NCBI GenBank assembly: GCA_035295165.1
Contig: DATGJN010000089.1
Location: forward strand, 20,357 to 84,356
DNA length: 64,000 bases
Direction of reading: 5' to 3'
Origin: a bacterium
GTDB taxonomy: Bacteria; Sysuimicrobiota; Sysuimicrobiia; Sysuimicrobiales; Segetimicrobiaceae
Both the position numbers and the translations under genes were made by a program. Every line of letters starts with the position of its first letter. Within the stretch, counting starts at the first letter, position 1. Positions 9,087-18,188 of this stretch are shown in pieces. The notes under the pieces are model-generated. The model saw only the letters and a program-made list of their open reading frames with translations, had not been told where the DNA came from and made no database searches.

Positions 9087-10643
9087 GTGTCGGACGGCCG
9101 CGAGGCCCGCCTGGCGGAGTTGCGCGCCCGGCGGGCCCGTCTGGAGGCAGGTGGCGGCCCGGAGCGCATCGCGCGCCAGCACGAGGCCGGCAAACTGACC
9201 GCACGCGAGCGCCTGGCGGAGCTGCTGGATCCCGGCACCTTCGTGGAGCTCGACCGGTTCGTGACGCATCGCGCCACGGCGTTCGGGATGGATCGGGTCG
9301 AAGCGCCCGCGGACGGCGTCGTCACGGGCTATGGGGCAATCGGCGGCCGCCTCGTCTACGTGTTCTCGCAGGACTTCACGGTGCTCGGTGGCTCGCTGGG
9401 TGAGGCGCACGCGCAGAAGATCTGCAAGATCATGGACCTTGCCATGCGAAATGGCGCCCCGGTGATCGGCCTCAACGATTCCGGGGGCGCCCGCATCCAG
9501 GAGGGGGTTGTGAGCCTCGGTGGGTACGCCGAGATCTTCCTCCGGAACACGCTCGCAAGCGGCGTCATCCCGCAGATCTCGGCGATCATGGGCCCCTGCG
9601 CCGGGGGGGCGGTGTACTCGCCGGCGATCACCGACTTTACCGTGATGGTGCGCGGCACGAGCTACATGTTCGTGACCGGGCCCCAAGTCGTGAAGGCCGT
9701 GACCCACGAGGACGTGACGTTCGAGCAGTTGGGGGGCGCGGAGGTGCACGCCGGCGAGAGCGGCGTCGCGCACTTCGTGGCGGACAGCGACGCGGACGGT
9801 CTGCACCTGATTCGACGCCTCCTCGGGTACCTTCCCCAGAATAACCTCGAGGAGGCCCCGCGGGTGGCGTGCGCCGACGATCCGGGGCGCCAAGACCCGC
9901 TGCTCGATACGATCGTGCCGTTGGACCCGCACCAGCCCTATGATATGCGCGACGTGCTCGCTCGCGTTGTCGACGGCGGTGAGTTCCTCGAGGTGCACCA
10001 GGCGTTCGCTGCCAACCTCGTGGTGGGGTTCGCGCGGCTCGGCGGTCGCGCCGTCGGGATCGTAGCCCAGCAGCCGGCGGTCCTCGCCGGTGTGCTGGAC
10101 ATCAACAGCTCCGTGAAAGGCGCCCGATTCGTCCGATTCTGCGACGCGTTCAACATCCCGCTCGTCACGTTCGTGGACGTGCCGGGGTTTCTGCCTGGGA
10201 CCGTCCAGGAGCACGGCGGGATCATCCGCCAGGGGGCGAAGCTGTTGTTCGCGTACTGCGAGGCCACGGTGCCGAAGCTCGCGGTGATCACGCGGAAGGC
10301 GTACGGCGGCGCGTACGACGTGATGTCCAGCAAGCACATCCGCGGCGACCTGAACCTGGCGTGGCCCAGCGCGGAGGTCGCGGTGATGGGACCGGAGGGC
10401 GCCATCGATATCATCTTCCGCCGAGAGCTGGACGAGGCGCCCGACCGCGAGGCCGCACGCGCCCGGCTCGTGGCCGAATACCGCGAGCAGTTCGCCACCC
10501 CCTACATCGCCGCGGCTCGGGGCTACGTGGACGACGTGATCGAGCCCCGGGAGACGCGGCCGCGCCTGATCTCGGCCCTTGAGGCGCTGCAGGGGAAGCG
10601 GGATCGCAACCCCCCGAAGAAGCACGGGAACATCCCGCTCTGA
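9087..10643 (+). CDS. pccB: Acyl-CoA carboxylase carboxyltransferase subunit (propionyl-CoA carboxylase beta type)
   Basis: Moves CO2 from carboxybiotin to an acyl-CoA, most likely propionyl-CoA, giving methylmalonyl-CoA. The 518-residue length, the oxyanion-hole motifs [11 protein letters not shown] and [13 protein letters not shown] in the N half and [20 protein letters not shown] plus [20 protein letters not shown] in the C half, and the tail [15 protein letters not shown] are typical of PccB/MmdA. The start is GTG at 9087; the Shine-Dalgarno is weak. It begins a six-gene set ending with methylmalonyl-CoA epimerase, which supports propionyl-CoA as substrate. Confidence 0.95.
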   Translation: MSDGREARLAELRARRARLEAGGGPERIARQHEAGKLTARERLAELLDPGTFVELDRFVTHRATAFGMDRVEAPADGVVTGYGAIGGRLVYVFSQDFTVLGGSLGEAHAQKICKIMDLAMRNGAPVIGLNDSGGARIQEGVVSLGGYAEIFLRNTLASGVIPQISAIMGPCAGGAVYSPAITDFTVMVRGTSYMFVTGPQVVKAVTHEDVTFEQLGGAEVHAGESGVAHFVADSDADGLHLIRRLLGYLPQNNLEEAPRVACADDPGRQDPLLDTIVPLDPHQPYDMRDVLARVVDGGEFLEVHQAFAANLVVGFARLGGRAVGIVAQQPAVLAGVLDINSSVKGARFVRFCDAFNIPLVTFVDVPGFLPGTVQEHGGIIRQGAKLLFAYCEATVPKLAVITRKAYGGAYDVMSSKHIRGDLNLAWPSAEVAVMGPEGAIDIIFRRELDEAPDREAARARLVAEYREQFATPYIAAARGYVDDVIEPRETRPRLISALEALQGKRDRNPPKKHGNIPL

Positions 10644-10706
10644 CGCGCCGGGGACGAGGTACCGTGCCGGCATGACTCCGCGGCGCGCGCCGCGAACTGA
10701 GTGACC

Positions 10707-12188
10707 ATGGTCGGTCGCGCAATCCACAAGGTCCTCGTCGCCAACCGCGGTGAGATCGCGCTGCGTGTGATTCGCGCCTGCCGCACGCGGGGCATCGCGA
10801 CCGTGGCCGTGTACAGCGACGCGGACCGGTCGGCGCCCCACGTCTGCGCCGCCGACGAGGCGCGTCGGATCGGTCCCGCGCCCGCCTCGGAGTCGTACCT
10901 GCGCATCCCCGCAATGGTGGAGACAGCGCGCGAGACGGGCGCGGACGCGGTCCATCCCGGCTACGGGTTTCTCGCGGAGAACCCCGCGTTCGCGTCGGCG
11001 TGCGCCGACGCGGGTCTGGTCTTTATCGGTCCCACGGCGGAGACGCTTGCGCGCTGCGGCGACAAGGCCGAGGCTCGGCGGGCGATCCGGGCCGCGGGCA
11101 TTCCGGTGCTTCCCGGGACGGACCCCGTGGATGATGAGGAGGCGGCGGCCGCGGCGGCCCGTATCCGCTTCCCGGTGTTGATCAAGGCGGCCGGCGGCGG
11201 CGGCGGCAAGGGCATCCACCGCGTGAGCCGCGCCGAAGACCTGCCGGGGGCGTTGCGCTTGGCCCGCGGGGAGGCGCGCGCGGCGTTCGGCGACGACCGC
11301 GTCTACCTCGAGCGCTGGGTCGATGATCCCCGCCACGTGGAGATGCAGATCGCAGCGGACGCCCACGGCGCGGTGGTGCACCTTGGGGAGCGCGAGTGCT
11401 CGATCCAGCGGCGGCATCAAAAGCTCCTCGAGGAAGCCCCGTCCTTAGCGCTCGACGGCCGGCTGCGGAGGGCGATGGGCGCGGCGGCCGCCGAGGCCGC
11501 GCGGGCCGTGGGCTACCGTAACGTTGGCACCGTGGAGTTCCTCGTCGACGGCCCGCGGTTCTACTTCCTCGAGATCAATGCCAGGCTGCAGGTGGAACAC
11601 CCGGTGACCGAACTGGTCACCGGCATCGATCTCGTCGGGTTGCAACTGGAGATCGCCTCGGGGGCGCCGCTGCCGTTGCGGCAGGAGGACATCGTGTTTC
11701 GGGGGCACGCCATCGAGTGCCGGGTCTCCGCGGAGGACCCGGCGGCGCAGTTTCTGCCGTCGGCCGGGCGCGTCGGGGAGGTCATCCTGCCCGGCGGGCC
11801 GGGGGTCCGCGTGGACGCCGCGCTCGTTTCCGGGATCGAGGTCACGCGGCACTACGACCCGCTCCTCGCCAAGATCATCGCTTGGGGCGAGACGAGGGAG
11901 GAGACGATCGCCCGAATGGCGGCGGCCCTCTCGGAGATGGTTGTGACCGGCGTTCCGACGACGATTCCGTTCCACCGGTGGGCGCTCCGGCATCCCGCGT
12001 TTGCCGCGGGGCGGTACAGCACGCGGTTTACCGACCTGGAATGGGCCCGCCGTGCGCCGATCGACCCGGCGCTCGCCGCTGTTGCGGCCGTCGTGCTGGC
12101 GCATCGCGACGGCCGCCGTCCGCCGACGCTCCCGGTCCAGGAGGCCCCCGGTTGGAAGGCGGCGGCGAGGCGGGAAGCGCTGTCGTGA
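10707..12188 (+). CDS. accC: Biotin carboxylase subunit of acyl-CoA carboxylase
   Basis: ATP-dependent carboxylation of biotin on the carrier protein. The ~493-residue ATP-grasp protein opens with HKVLVANRGEIALRVIRACR, carries the glycine-rich ATP loop KAAGGGGGKGI, then the catalytic-region motifs ERECSIQRRHQKLLEEAPS and EINARLQVEHPVTE (with the conserved Arg, Glu and Asn). A GTG at 10701 in the same frame would add two residues; I chose the ATG at 10707, but either is possible. The stop overlaps the next gene's GTG by 4 nt. Confidence 0.95.
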   Translation: MVGRAIHKVLVANRGEIALRVIRACRTRGIATVAVYSDADRSAPHVCAADEARRIGPAPASESYLRIPAMVETARETGADAVHPGYGFLAENPAFASACADAGLVFIGPTAETLARCGDKAEARRAIRAAGIPVLPGTDPVDDEEAAAAAARIRFPVLIKAAGGGGGKGIHRVSRAEDLPGALRLARGEARAAFGDDRVYLERWVDDPRHVEMQIAADAHGAVVHLGERECSIQRRHQKLLEEAPSLALDGRLRRAMGAAAAEAARAVGYRNVGTVEFLVDGPRFYFLEINARLQVEHPVTELVTGIDLVGLQLEIASGAPLPLRQEDIVFRGHAIECRVSAEDPAAQFLPSAGRVGEVILPGGPGVRVDAALVSGIEVTRHYDPLLAKIIAWGETREETIARMAAALSEMVVTGVPTTIPFHRWALRHPAFAAGRYSTRFTDLEWARRAPIDPALAAVAAVVLAHRDGRRPPTLPVQEAPGWKAAARREALS

Positions 12189-12727
12189 CCGCGTACCTGG
12201 TGCGCATCGGCAGCGCGGAGATCGAGGTCGTCGTGGAAGACGACGGGGACACGCTCTTCGCATCGTCGGGAGGCCGCACGCGGCAGGTTGACATCGCCGA
12301 GATCGTCCCCGGTTGGTACTCCGTGATCGTAGAGGGCGTGTCGCACGACCTGGGGATCGTGCCCGGCTCCGCAGACGGGGGGATCCTCGGGCGGCACGAC
12401 CCCGGCGGGCCCCGACGCCACACGCTCGTGCTGGACGGGGAGATGTACACGGTCGAGGTCCTGCGGGGCCGCCGAGGGACGACATCGCGTTCCCGTGCCG
12501 CCGGCGCGGCCGGCGGCAGCGAGGTGCGGGCGCCCATGCCGGGGCTCCTGGTCGCCGTTCGGGTGACCGAGGGCGCCGAGGTCGCCAGCGGGCAGTCGCT
12601 GGTTATTATGGAAGCGATGAAGATGCAGATGGAGATTCGTTCGCCGGTCGAGGGAACCGTCCGGCGCGTGCACGTCGAGGCGGGCGTCGAGATTGCGGGC
12701 GGGCAGGTGTTGGTGACCATCGGTTGA
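12185..12727 (+). CDS. Biotin carboxyl carrier protein subunit
   Basis: A 180-residue carrier that swings biotin between the carboxylase and carboxyltransferase. The C-terminal biotinyl domain (from about residue 112, EVRAPMPGLL) contains the biotinylation site IMEAMKMQ with lysine 146. The N-terminal ~100 residues resemble the linker/BT region seen in propionyl-CoA carboxylase alpha chains, so this gene and accC together look like a split PccA. The GTG start overlaps the accC stop (GTGA), implying coupled translation. Another protein must biotinylate it; no BirA is seen here. Confidence 0.93.
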   Translation: MTAYLVRIGSAEIEVVVEDDGDTLFASSGGRTRQVDIAEIVPGWYSVIVEGVSHDLGIVPGSADGGILGRHDPGGPRRHTLVLDGEMYTVEVLRGRRGTTSRSRAAGAAGGSEVRAPMPGLLVAVRVTEGAEVASGQSLVIMEAMKMQMEIRSPVEGTVRRVHVEAGVEIAGGQVLVTIG

Positions 12728-12781
12728 CGGGACAGCGTCATCCGGGCGAATTCGTAAGGTAGGCCAGAGGGGTGGGCGGCG

Positions 12782-14488
12782 ATGCCTGGCGATTCGGATC
12801 GAACGCGGCGCGGGAACGGCGGGGCTGCCCCTGGGTCCGACCGGCGGCGGGATCGGTGGGAGGCCGAGGTGCTCGGCCCCGCGCTCGCCACCGCCCCTGA
12901 GCGAGCCGGGGCGTTTGCGACGTCATCGCAGATCCCGGTGGCGCGGATCTACACACCGGACGATGTCGCGTCGCTTGACTACGAGCGCGATCTGGGGTTC
13001 CCGGGCGCGTACCCGTACACCCGCGGTATCTATCCGACGATGTACCGCGGCCGACTGTGGACGATGCGCCAGTACAGCGGCTACGGTGGCGCGGAGGAAT
13101 CCAATCAGCGGTTCCGCTACCTGCTCGAGCAGGGGCAGACCGGGCTGTCGGTGGCGTTCGACCTGCCCACGCAAATGGGATACGACTCGGACCACCCGCT
13201 GGCGGAGGCCGAGGTCGGGAAGGTCGGCGTTGCGATCGATTCGCTCGCAGACATGGAGGTGCTCTTCGACGGCATCCCGCTGGACCGCGTGAGCACCTCG
13301 ATGACCATCAACGCCACCGCCGCGATCCTGCTGTGCATGTACCTCGCGGTGGGCGAGCGGCAGGGCGTCCCGCCCGCGCGGTTGGCCGGCACCACCCAGA
13401 ACGACATCCTGAAAGAATACATCGCACGAGGCACCTACATCTACCCACCCGGCCCGTCGCTCCGCCTGGTCACGGACGCGATGGCGTTCTGTGCCGAGCG
13501 GCTCCCCCGATGGAACCCGATCAGCATCAGCGGCTACCACATCCGGGAGGCGGGCGCCACCGCGGTCCAGGAAGTCGCGTTCACGCTCGGGAACGCGATC
13601 GCATACCTCGAGGCCGCGCGGGCCGCCGGACTCGGCGTCGATCACATCGCGCCGCGGCTCGCGTTCTTCTTCGACGCGCAGATGGGGTTCTTCGAGGAGG
13701 TCTCGAAGTTCCGGGCCGCGCGCCGGCTGTGGGCCCGGATCACGCGGGAACAATTCGGCGCCCGGGACCCGCGATCGTGGATGCTCCGGTTCCATACGCA
13801 GACCGCGGGGGTCTCGCTGACCGCGCAGCAACCCGACAACAACGTCGTGCGCGTCGCGGTCCAAGCGCTGGCGGCCGTCCTCGGCGGCACCCAGTCGCTC
13901 CACACGAACGCCCGGGACGAGGCGCTCGCGTTGCCGACGGACGAGGCGGCGCTGCTCGCCCTGCGCACGCAGCAGATCATCGGCCACGAGAGTGGGGTGG
14001 CCGATACGATCGACCCGCTGGCCGGTTCCTATTATGTGGAGTCCCTCACGACCGAGATCGAGCGGCGGGCGGTGGCGTATCTCGACCGCGTCCGCGAGAT
14101 CGGCGGCATGCTCCGGGCGATCGAGACGGGATACGTGCAGCGGGAGATCGGCGAGGCGGCGTACCGAGACCAGCAGGACGTCGAGGCCGGACACCGCGTC
14201 ATCGTGGGCGTCAATCGCTTCCAGGCCGCTGAAGAGCGACCGCCCGAGATCCTCCGTGTGGATCCGGCGGTCATCGACCGGCAGCAGGCCCGGCTGCGGC
14301 GCGTTCGGGCGGAGCGGGACGGGGCGCGCGTCAATGCCGCCCTGACGGCGCTGGGTCGGGAGGCAGGGGGACGGGCAAACCTCCTGCCGTCGATCCTGGA
14401 GGCTGTGCGCGCCTACGCGACGGTGGGCGAGATCTGCGACGCGCTGCGGCGGACGTTCGGGGCGTATCGCCCACCGGTCGTGGTTTAA
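12782..14488 (+). CDS. Methylmalonyl-CoA mutase catalytic (large) chain without B12 domain
   Basis: Interconverts methylmalonyl-CoA and succinyl-CoA. The 568-residue protein covers only the TIM-barrel substrate-binding region: [75 protein letters not shown] and [16 protein letters not shown]. The Tyr in PTMYRGR and the Arg in YIARGTY fit the substrate-selecting Tyr/Arg pair of true methylmalonyl-CoA mutase rather than isobutyryl-CoA mutase (my alignment by eye). The cobalamin-binding domain with DxHxxG is absent and not found in neighbouring genes, so a separate small subunit must be encoded elsewhere. ATG at 12782 after a GGGGTGGG stretch. Confidence 0.93.
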   Translation: MPGDSDRTRRGNGGAAPGSDRRRDRWEAEVLGPALATAPERAGAFATSSQIPVARIYTPDDVASLDYERDLGFPGAYPYTRGIYPTMYRGRLWTMRQYSGYGGAEESNQRFRYLLEQGQTGLSVAFDLPTQMGYDSDHPLAEAEVGKVGVAIDSLADMEVLFDGIPLDRVSTSMTINATAAILLCMYLAVGERQGVPPARLAGTTQNDILKEYIARGTYIYPPGPSLRLVTDAMAFCAERLPRWNPISISGYHIREAGATAVQEVAFTLGNAIAYLEAARAAGLGVDHIAPRLAFFFDAQMGFFEEVSKFRAARRLWARITREQFGARDPRSWMLRFHTQTAGVSLTAQQPDNNVVRVAVQALAAVLGGTQSLHTNARDEALALPTDEAALLALRTQQIIGHESGVADTIDPLAGSYYVESLTTEIERRAVAYLDRVREIGGMLRAIETGYVQREIGEAAYRDQQDVEAGHRVIVGVNRFQAAEERPPEILRVDPAVIDRQQARLRRVRAERDGARVNAALTALGREAGGRANLLPSILEAVRAYATVGEICDALRRTFGAYRPPVVV

Positions 14489-14492
14489 TCCG

Positions 14493-15431
14493 GTGACGCT
14501 CGCCAAGGACGTGCTCCAGGGTTCCCCCCATGCGGTGGCCAGGCTGATCTCGCTTGTGGAGAACCGGCCCGCCGACGCGGTGGCGGTGCTTCGCGAGCTG
14601 CACCCCCACACCGGGCGTGCGTACGTCGTGGGCGTGACCGGTCCGCCCGGTGCCGGCAAGAGCACGCTGATCGCCGCGCTCGTGGGGACGATCCGGCGCG
14701 ACGGGCGTCGGGTCGGCGTCGTGGCGGTCGACCCGACGAGTCCGTTCACCGGAGGTGCCGTCCTGGGCGACCGCATCCGCATGCAGGATCACAGTACCGA
14801 TCCCGGAGTGTTTGTGCGAAGCATGGCCACGCGCGGCTACCTCGGCGGGCTTGCTCCTGCGACCACGGGGGTCGTGGACGTCCTTGACGCTTCGGGCTGC
14901 GACCTGGTGTTGGTGGAGACCGTCGGCACCGGCCAGGCGGAGGTCGACGTGGTGCGACTCGCGGACACCGTAGTCGTAGTGACCGTACCGCACCTGGGAG
15001 ACGGCGTGCAGACGCTCAAGGCCGGCGTCATGGAGATCGCCGATCTCTTCGTCGTGAACAAGGCGGATCGGGGGGACGCGGACCGGACCGCGACGGAGAT
15101 CAAGACGATGCTGGGACTCGCGCCTGACCGACGGGGGTGGAGGCCACCGGTGTTGCTCTCGACCGCGACCGATGGGACCGGGGTGGCCGAGATCCTCGCG
15201 GAGATCTCCCGGCACCGGGAGTACCAGACCGCCCACCGTCTCTTGGAACGGCGGCGCCTCGCCAGACGGCGGGAGGAGATTCTGATGGTGGCCGAATCTC
15301 GCCTCAGAAACCGGATCCTCGGCGCGATCGGCGCAGAGCGTCTGGACGCGCTTGCCTCCCGCGTCGCCCGGGGGGAGACGGACCTCTACACGGCCGCGGA
15401 CACGCTGCTCAGCGGGGCGGGCCTTCAATGA
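14493..15431 (+). CDS. meaB: MeaB/ArgK-type G3E GTPase, mutase chaperone
   Basis: A P-loop GTPase that loads and protects the B12 cofactor of methylmalonyl-CoA mutase. In the 312-residue protein, Walker A is GPPGAGKST (residues 50-58), followed by AVDPTSPFTGGAVLGDRIRM, the switch/metal region VETVGTGQAEVDV, and the guanine-specificity motif NKAD. The protein ends with a helical region typical for the dimerisation arm. GTG start at 14493, 4 nt after the mutase stop. Its presence beside the mutase chain strengthens the assignment of both. Confidence 0.95.
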   Translation: MTLAKDVLQGSPHAVARLISLVENRPADAVAVLRELHPHTGRAYVVGVTGPPGAGKSTLIAALVGTIRRDGRRVGVVAVDPTSPFTGGAVLGDRIRMQDHSTDPGVFVRSMATRGYLGGLAPATTGVVDVLDASGCDLVLVETVGTGQAEVDVVRLADTVVVVTVPHLGDGVQTLKAGVMEIADLFVVNKADRGDADRTATEIKTMLGLAPDRRGWRPPVLLSTATDGTGVAEILAEISRHREYQTAHRLLERRRLARRREEILMVAESRLRNRILGAIGAERLDALASRVARGETDLYTAADTLLSGAGLQ

Positions 15432-15877
15432 GCGCAGGGACCCCCGGGAAGGCCAGGCGCGCGCCGGTGCTGGCCCACGTTGCGGTCGTCGTCCGTCAGC
15501 TCGAGGTGGCGGAGGAATGGTTCCGCAATCGGCTCGGGCTGGCGTCTGAAAGCCGTGAGAGCCTGCCGTCGCGGGGCGTGCGCATCGCGTTCGTCCCGAT
15601 CGGCGCGGGGGCGATCGAACTCGTCCAACCCACCGGCGCCGGGCCTCTGGAACGGTTTCTGGCCGCAAGCGGCGAGGCGGTGCACCACGTCGCTCTGGAG
15701 GTTTCCGACATCGACGCCGCCATGGCGGTCGCCCGATCTGCCGGCTTCCGCCTGATCGACGAGACGGCGCGCCCCGGGGCCCACGGGACGAAGGTGGCGT
15801 TCGTCCATCCGCGTTCCACGCATGGCCTGCTTGTTGAGCTGGTCGAGCGAGCGGACGATCGCGACACCAGCGGGTGA
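15428..15877 (+). CDS. mce: Methylmalonyl-CoA epimerase
   Basis: A 149-residue VOC-fold metalloenzyme that interconverts (S)- and (R)-methylmalonyl-CoA, bridging the carboxylase and mutase. Metal ligands are visible as His in LAHVAVVVRQL near the N-terminus, the Glu in GAIELVQP, His in VHHVALEVSD, and the C-terminal Glu in LLVELVER. The motif HPRSTHGLLVEL is characteristic of the family. ATG at 15428 overlaps the meaB stop (ATGA). It is the last gene of the propionate operon. Confidence 0.94.
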   Translation: MSAGTPGKARRAPVLAHVAVVVRQLEVAEEWFRNRLGLASESRESLPSRGVRIAFVPIGAGAIELVQPTGAGPLERFLAASGEAVHHVALEVSDIDAAMAVARSAGFRLIDETARPGAHGTKVAFVHPRSTHGLLVELVERADDRDTSG

Positions 15878-16212
15878 CCTTCGCGATCTGGCGGTAACCT
15901 CGAGGCGGGGAGTCAGCACGGAGCAGCACCGGTCGCGAGGCGGAACAAGCTAATAGCAGGGAAACCTCAGCACCCTCACCCCTTGCATTGAAATTCGTCT
16001 ATAGGTATAATCCCTATTGGACGATTCAGTCTATAGTTCCGATGTGTCCGCTATGTGTCGCTCGAGGAATCGCACCCTCATCGCCGCAGCGCTCGAGCTC
16101 CGAAAGATCCGTCAGGCTTCAATCAATCCTCCATCAAACCTGACGGACCCGGAGAGGTTTTTGGGGGAGTTTCTACCCAGGACTGATCGACGTCGGCGAA
16201 GGGGGGGAGCCC
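15878..16212 (+). other. Intergenic region: promoter and leader of the 3D-domain gene
   Basis: About 335 nt without a convincing gene. It holds a near-consensus promoter (15983-16011), a pair of GTCTATAG direct repeats (15997-16004 and 16029-16036), and a ~195-nt leader with an inverted repeat, TCCGTCAGG (16108-16116) against CCTGACGGA (16139-16147), followed by GGTTTTT near 16160. A short ATG reading frame (16017-16253) exists but lacks a ribosome site and looks like chance. I could not match the leader to a known riboswitch. Confidence 0.6.
15983..16011 (+). promoter_or_regulatory. Sigma70-type promoter of the 3D-domain gene
   Basis: TTGCAT (15983-15988), 17-nt spacer, TATAAT (16006-16011). 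A GTCTATAG repeat sits against the upstream edge of the -10 box and a second copy lies 32 bp downstream, near or just after the start site; these could be operators. Confidence 0.75.
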
Positions 16213-17259
16213 GTGCAAGAGGCGATGTCCTACGGTTCCGCTGCGCTCGCTAGGCGCCTTCGGCTCCGCTCGGTTCGATCGGTCGTGTACGCGTGCGCGG
16301 GACTCGGTCTTCTGCTGGCCGTCGTGACGATCTCCGGAACCTGGGGACTCCCAATCCTCAGGACGGTCGACGTGTCCGTGGACGGCAAGGACATGACCGT
16401 CCATACGTTCAAGCGAACCGTCGGCGGCGTGCTCGCCGCAGGCGGGATCTCGCTCCAGGCCGATGATCGGGTGACCCCGGCCGCGGACACGCTCGTGTGG
16501 CCGGACATGCGGGTCACGGTGGTTCGCGCGGTTCCGTTCTCCGTGGTGGTCGCCGGCCGGTCCTACCCGCGGCGGGTCGCCGCGGAGACCGTCGGAGAAG
16601 CCCTGCGGACGCTCGGGATTCGGGTGGGGCCGATCGACAAGGTGTACCCGGGCCTGCAGGCTGCCCTGCGTCCCGGCGCTCGGGTCACGATCGAACGGCG
16701 GGAGTGGCGGACGTGGGTCGAGTACGGAGCGATCCCGTTCGGCTCGGCGGTCGTGAACGACGTCAGCCTCTTCAAAGGGAACACGGTGGTGCGCAGTACC
16801 GGCCGCGTCGGAACCAAGGAGCGCAGCGTCAGGGTGCTGTACGCGAACGGCAAGCCGGCGATGATGGAGCCGCGGGCGTGGGCGGTGGCCCAGGCCCCGA
16901 CGCCCCGAGTGATCGCCGTCGGCACGCGGGCCATGATCGCCTCGCGCGGGGAGTTCGCCGGGCGAGAGTACATGATGCTCGAAGCGACCGCCTACTACCC
17001 CGGTCCGAACAACTTCGGCGGCGGCGTCGGCCCCCGAACCGCGATCGGCATGGTTGCGCAGCGGGGCATCGTCGCAGTCGACCCGTCGCTGATCCCGCTC
17101 GGGAGCCACCTGTACATCGAGGGCTACGGGTACGCGGTGGCCGGGGACACCGGCGGATCGATCCGAGGCCGCCGCATCGACCTCTGTTACAATAGCTACG
17201 GCGAGGCGATCCAGTTCGGCCGCCGGGAGGTCAAGGTCTACATCATCGGCGGCCGCTGA
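16213..17259 (+). CDS. YabE-like protein: DUF348 repeats, G5-like region and 3D domain
   Basis: A 348-residue exported cell-wall protein. After a basic start there is a membrane helix (~residues 25-48), two DUF348-type segments (TVDVSVDGKDMTVHTFKRTVGGVL and a second beginning PFSVVVAGRSYPRRVAAETVGEAL), a G5-like region, and a C-terminal 3D domain with its three aspartates (AVDPSLIPLG, AGDTGG, RIDLC). The 3D domain has the lytic transglycosylase-like double-psi barrel of MltA and Rpf/YabE proteins, so peptidoglycan cleavage is likely. The GTG at 16213 follows GAAGGGGGGGAGC. It lies directly before rsmA, as yabE does in Bacillus. Confidence 0.88.
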   Translation: MQEAMSYGSAALARRLRLRSVRSVVYACAGLGLLLAVVTISGTWGLPILRTVDVSVDGKDMTVHTFKRTVGGVLAAGGISLQADDRVTPAADTLVWPDMRVTVVRAVPFSVVVAGRSYPRRVAAETVGEALRTLGIRVGPIDKVYPGLQAALRPGARVTIERREWRTWVEYGAIPFGSAVVNDVSLFKGNTVVRSTGRVGTKERSVRVLYANGKPAMMEPRAWAVAQAPTPRVIAVGTRAMIASRGEFAGREYMMLEATAYYPGPNNFGGGVGPRTAIGMVAQRGIVAVDPSLIPLGSHLYIEGYGYAVAGDTGGSIRGRRIDLCYNSYGEAIQFGRREVKVYIIGGR

Positions 17260-17272
17260 CCGCGGCCATTTT
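17251..17272 (+). terminator. Terminator-like hairpin after the 3D-domain gene
   Basis: GGCCGC (17251-17256) and GCGGCC (17262-17267) flank the stop codon and are followed by ATTTTC. Short stem and weak T-run; may be a partial terminator before rsmA. Confidence 0.35.
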
Positions 17273-17351
17273 CGCGCGGATCCGTGTTCCGCGCCGAGGG
17301 AAGCACATCCCACCCGAGTCCTCGCTGGTCACGCCCCAGGGCACGCGGGCC

Positions 17352-18188
17352 GTGCTTCGACGGTTCGGCATTCGACCGCTCAAGCGTTTCGGGCAGCACT
17401 TCCTGGTCAGCCAGCGCGCGCTCGACCAGATCGTGGCCGCGGCCGCGCTTTCCGAGGCCGACGCGGTGCTTGAGATCGGCGCGGGACTCGGCACGCTCAC
17501 GCAGGCGCTGGCCGCGAGGGCCGGGCATGTCACCGCAGTGGAGCTCGATCGGCGCCTGATTCCTGTTCTGGACGACACCCTGTCCGCGTATCCCGCTGCT
17601 CGGATCGTCGCCGGCGACGTGCTCAAGCTTCCTCTGGATCGGCTCTTCGGGGGAGCCCCGGACGCTCCCCGGAAGATCGTGGCCAATCTTCCCTACAATA
17701 TCGCGGCGACGGTGCTGATCCGGCTGCTCGCCCCCGCGCTTCGGATCGAGCGCCTCGTCGTGACCGTGCAACGCGAGGTGGCTGAGCGGATCACCGCTTC
17801 GGCGGGGACCGCGGCCTACGGGCGGCTGTCCATCGCGATCCAGTTTCGCGGTGCGGCCCGGGTCGTGTGCCGGATCCCGCGGGGGGCGTTTCTCCCGCCT
17901 CCCGACGTCGACTCGGCCGTCGTGCAAATCGTGCCCTCCCCGGAACCCCGCGTCGCCGTGCCCGACGCCGATGAGTTCTTCCGGATCGTCGCGGCCGGAT
18001 TCGGACAGCGGCGGAAGACGCTGCTGAACGCGCTGACTCACGGGCTCGGCCTGCCGGCCGGCGTGGTGGCAACCGCGTGCGCCGAGTGCGGCATCGAGCC
18101 GGGGGTGCGCGCCGAGCGATTGGGCTTGGACGCGCTGGGCGCACTCGCGCGCGCCCTGCATCCGGTGCCGGGGCGTCCCGCCGGTTAA
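17352..18188 (+). CDS. rsmA: 16S rRNA (adenine1518/1519-N6) dimethyltransferase
   Basis: KsgA dimethylates two adjacent adenines near the 3' end of 16S rRNA during 30S maturation. The 278-residue protein shows KRFGQHFLVSQRALDQIV, the SAM-binding motif LEIGAGLGTLTQAL, an acidic VELDRRL, GDVLKL, and the catalytic NLPYNI. The C-terminal part has AAGFGQRRKTLLNAL. I used GTG at 17352; the family start is within a few residues of this. It follows the 3D-domain gene and faces the LCP gene tail-to-tail (4 nt overlap). Confidence 0.96.
   Translation: MLRRFGIRPLKRFGQHFLVSQRALDQIVAAAALSEADAVLEIGAGLGTLTQALAARAGHVTAVELDRRLIPVLDDTLSAYPAARIVAGDVLKLPLDRLFGGAPDAPRKIVANLPYNIAATVLIRLLAPALRIERLVVTVQREVAERITASAGTAAYGRLSIAIQFRGAARVVCRIPRGAFLPPPDVDSAVVQIVPSPEPRVAVPDADEFFRIVAAGFGQRRKTLLNALTHGLGLPAGVVATACAECGIEPGVRAERLGLDALGALARALHPVPGRPAG

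Noticed and set aside
8940..11420. 826-codon open frame on the minus strand
   Set aside because: It lies opposite the carboxyltransferase and biotin carboxylase genes; composition is that of a codon shadow.
12782..14488. Isobutyryl-CoA or 2-hydroxyisobutyryl-CoA mutase instead of methylmalonyl-CoA mutase
   Set aside because: The Tyr and Arg expected for methylmalonyl-CoA appear present by eye, and carboxylase and epimerase neighbours fit propionate metabolism.
12923..14782. 619-codon minus-strand open frame
   Set aside because: Antisense to methylmalonyl-CoA mutase; no recognisable motif or ribosome site.
15878..16212. c-di-AMP (ydaO) riboswitch before the 3D-domain gene
   Set aside because: Such genes often have one, but the conserved ydaO core sequences are not visible here.
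16017..16253. Short ORF of 78 codons just after the promoter
   Set aside because: No Shine-Dalgarno, Arg-rich tail running into the next gene's start in another frame; probably leader RNA.
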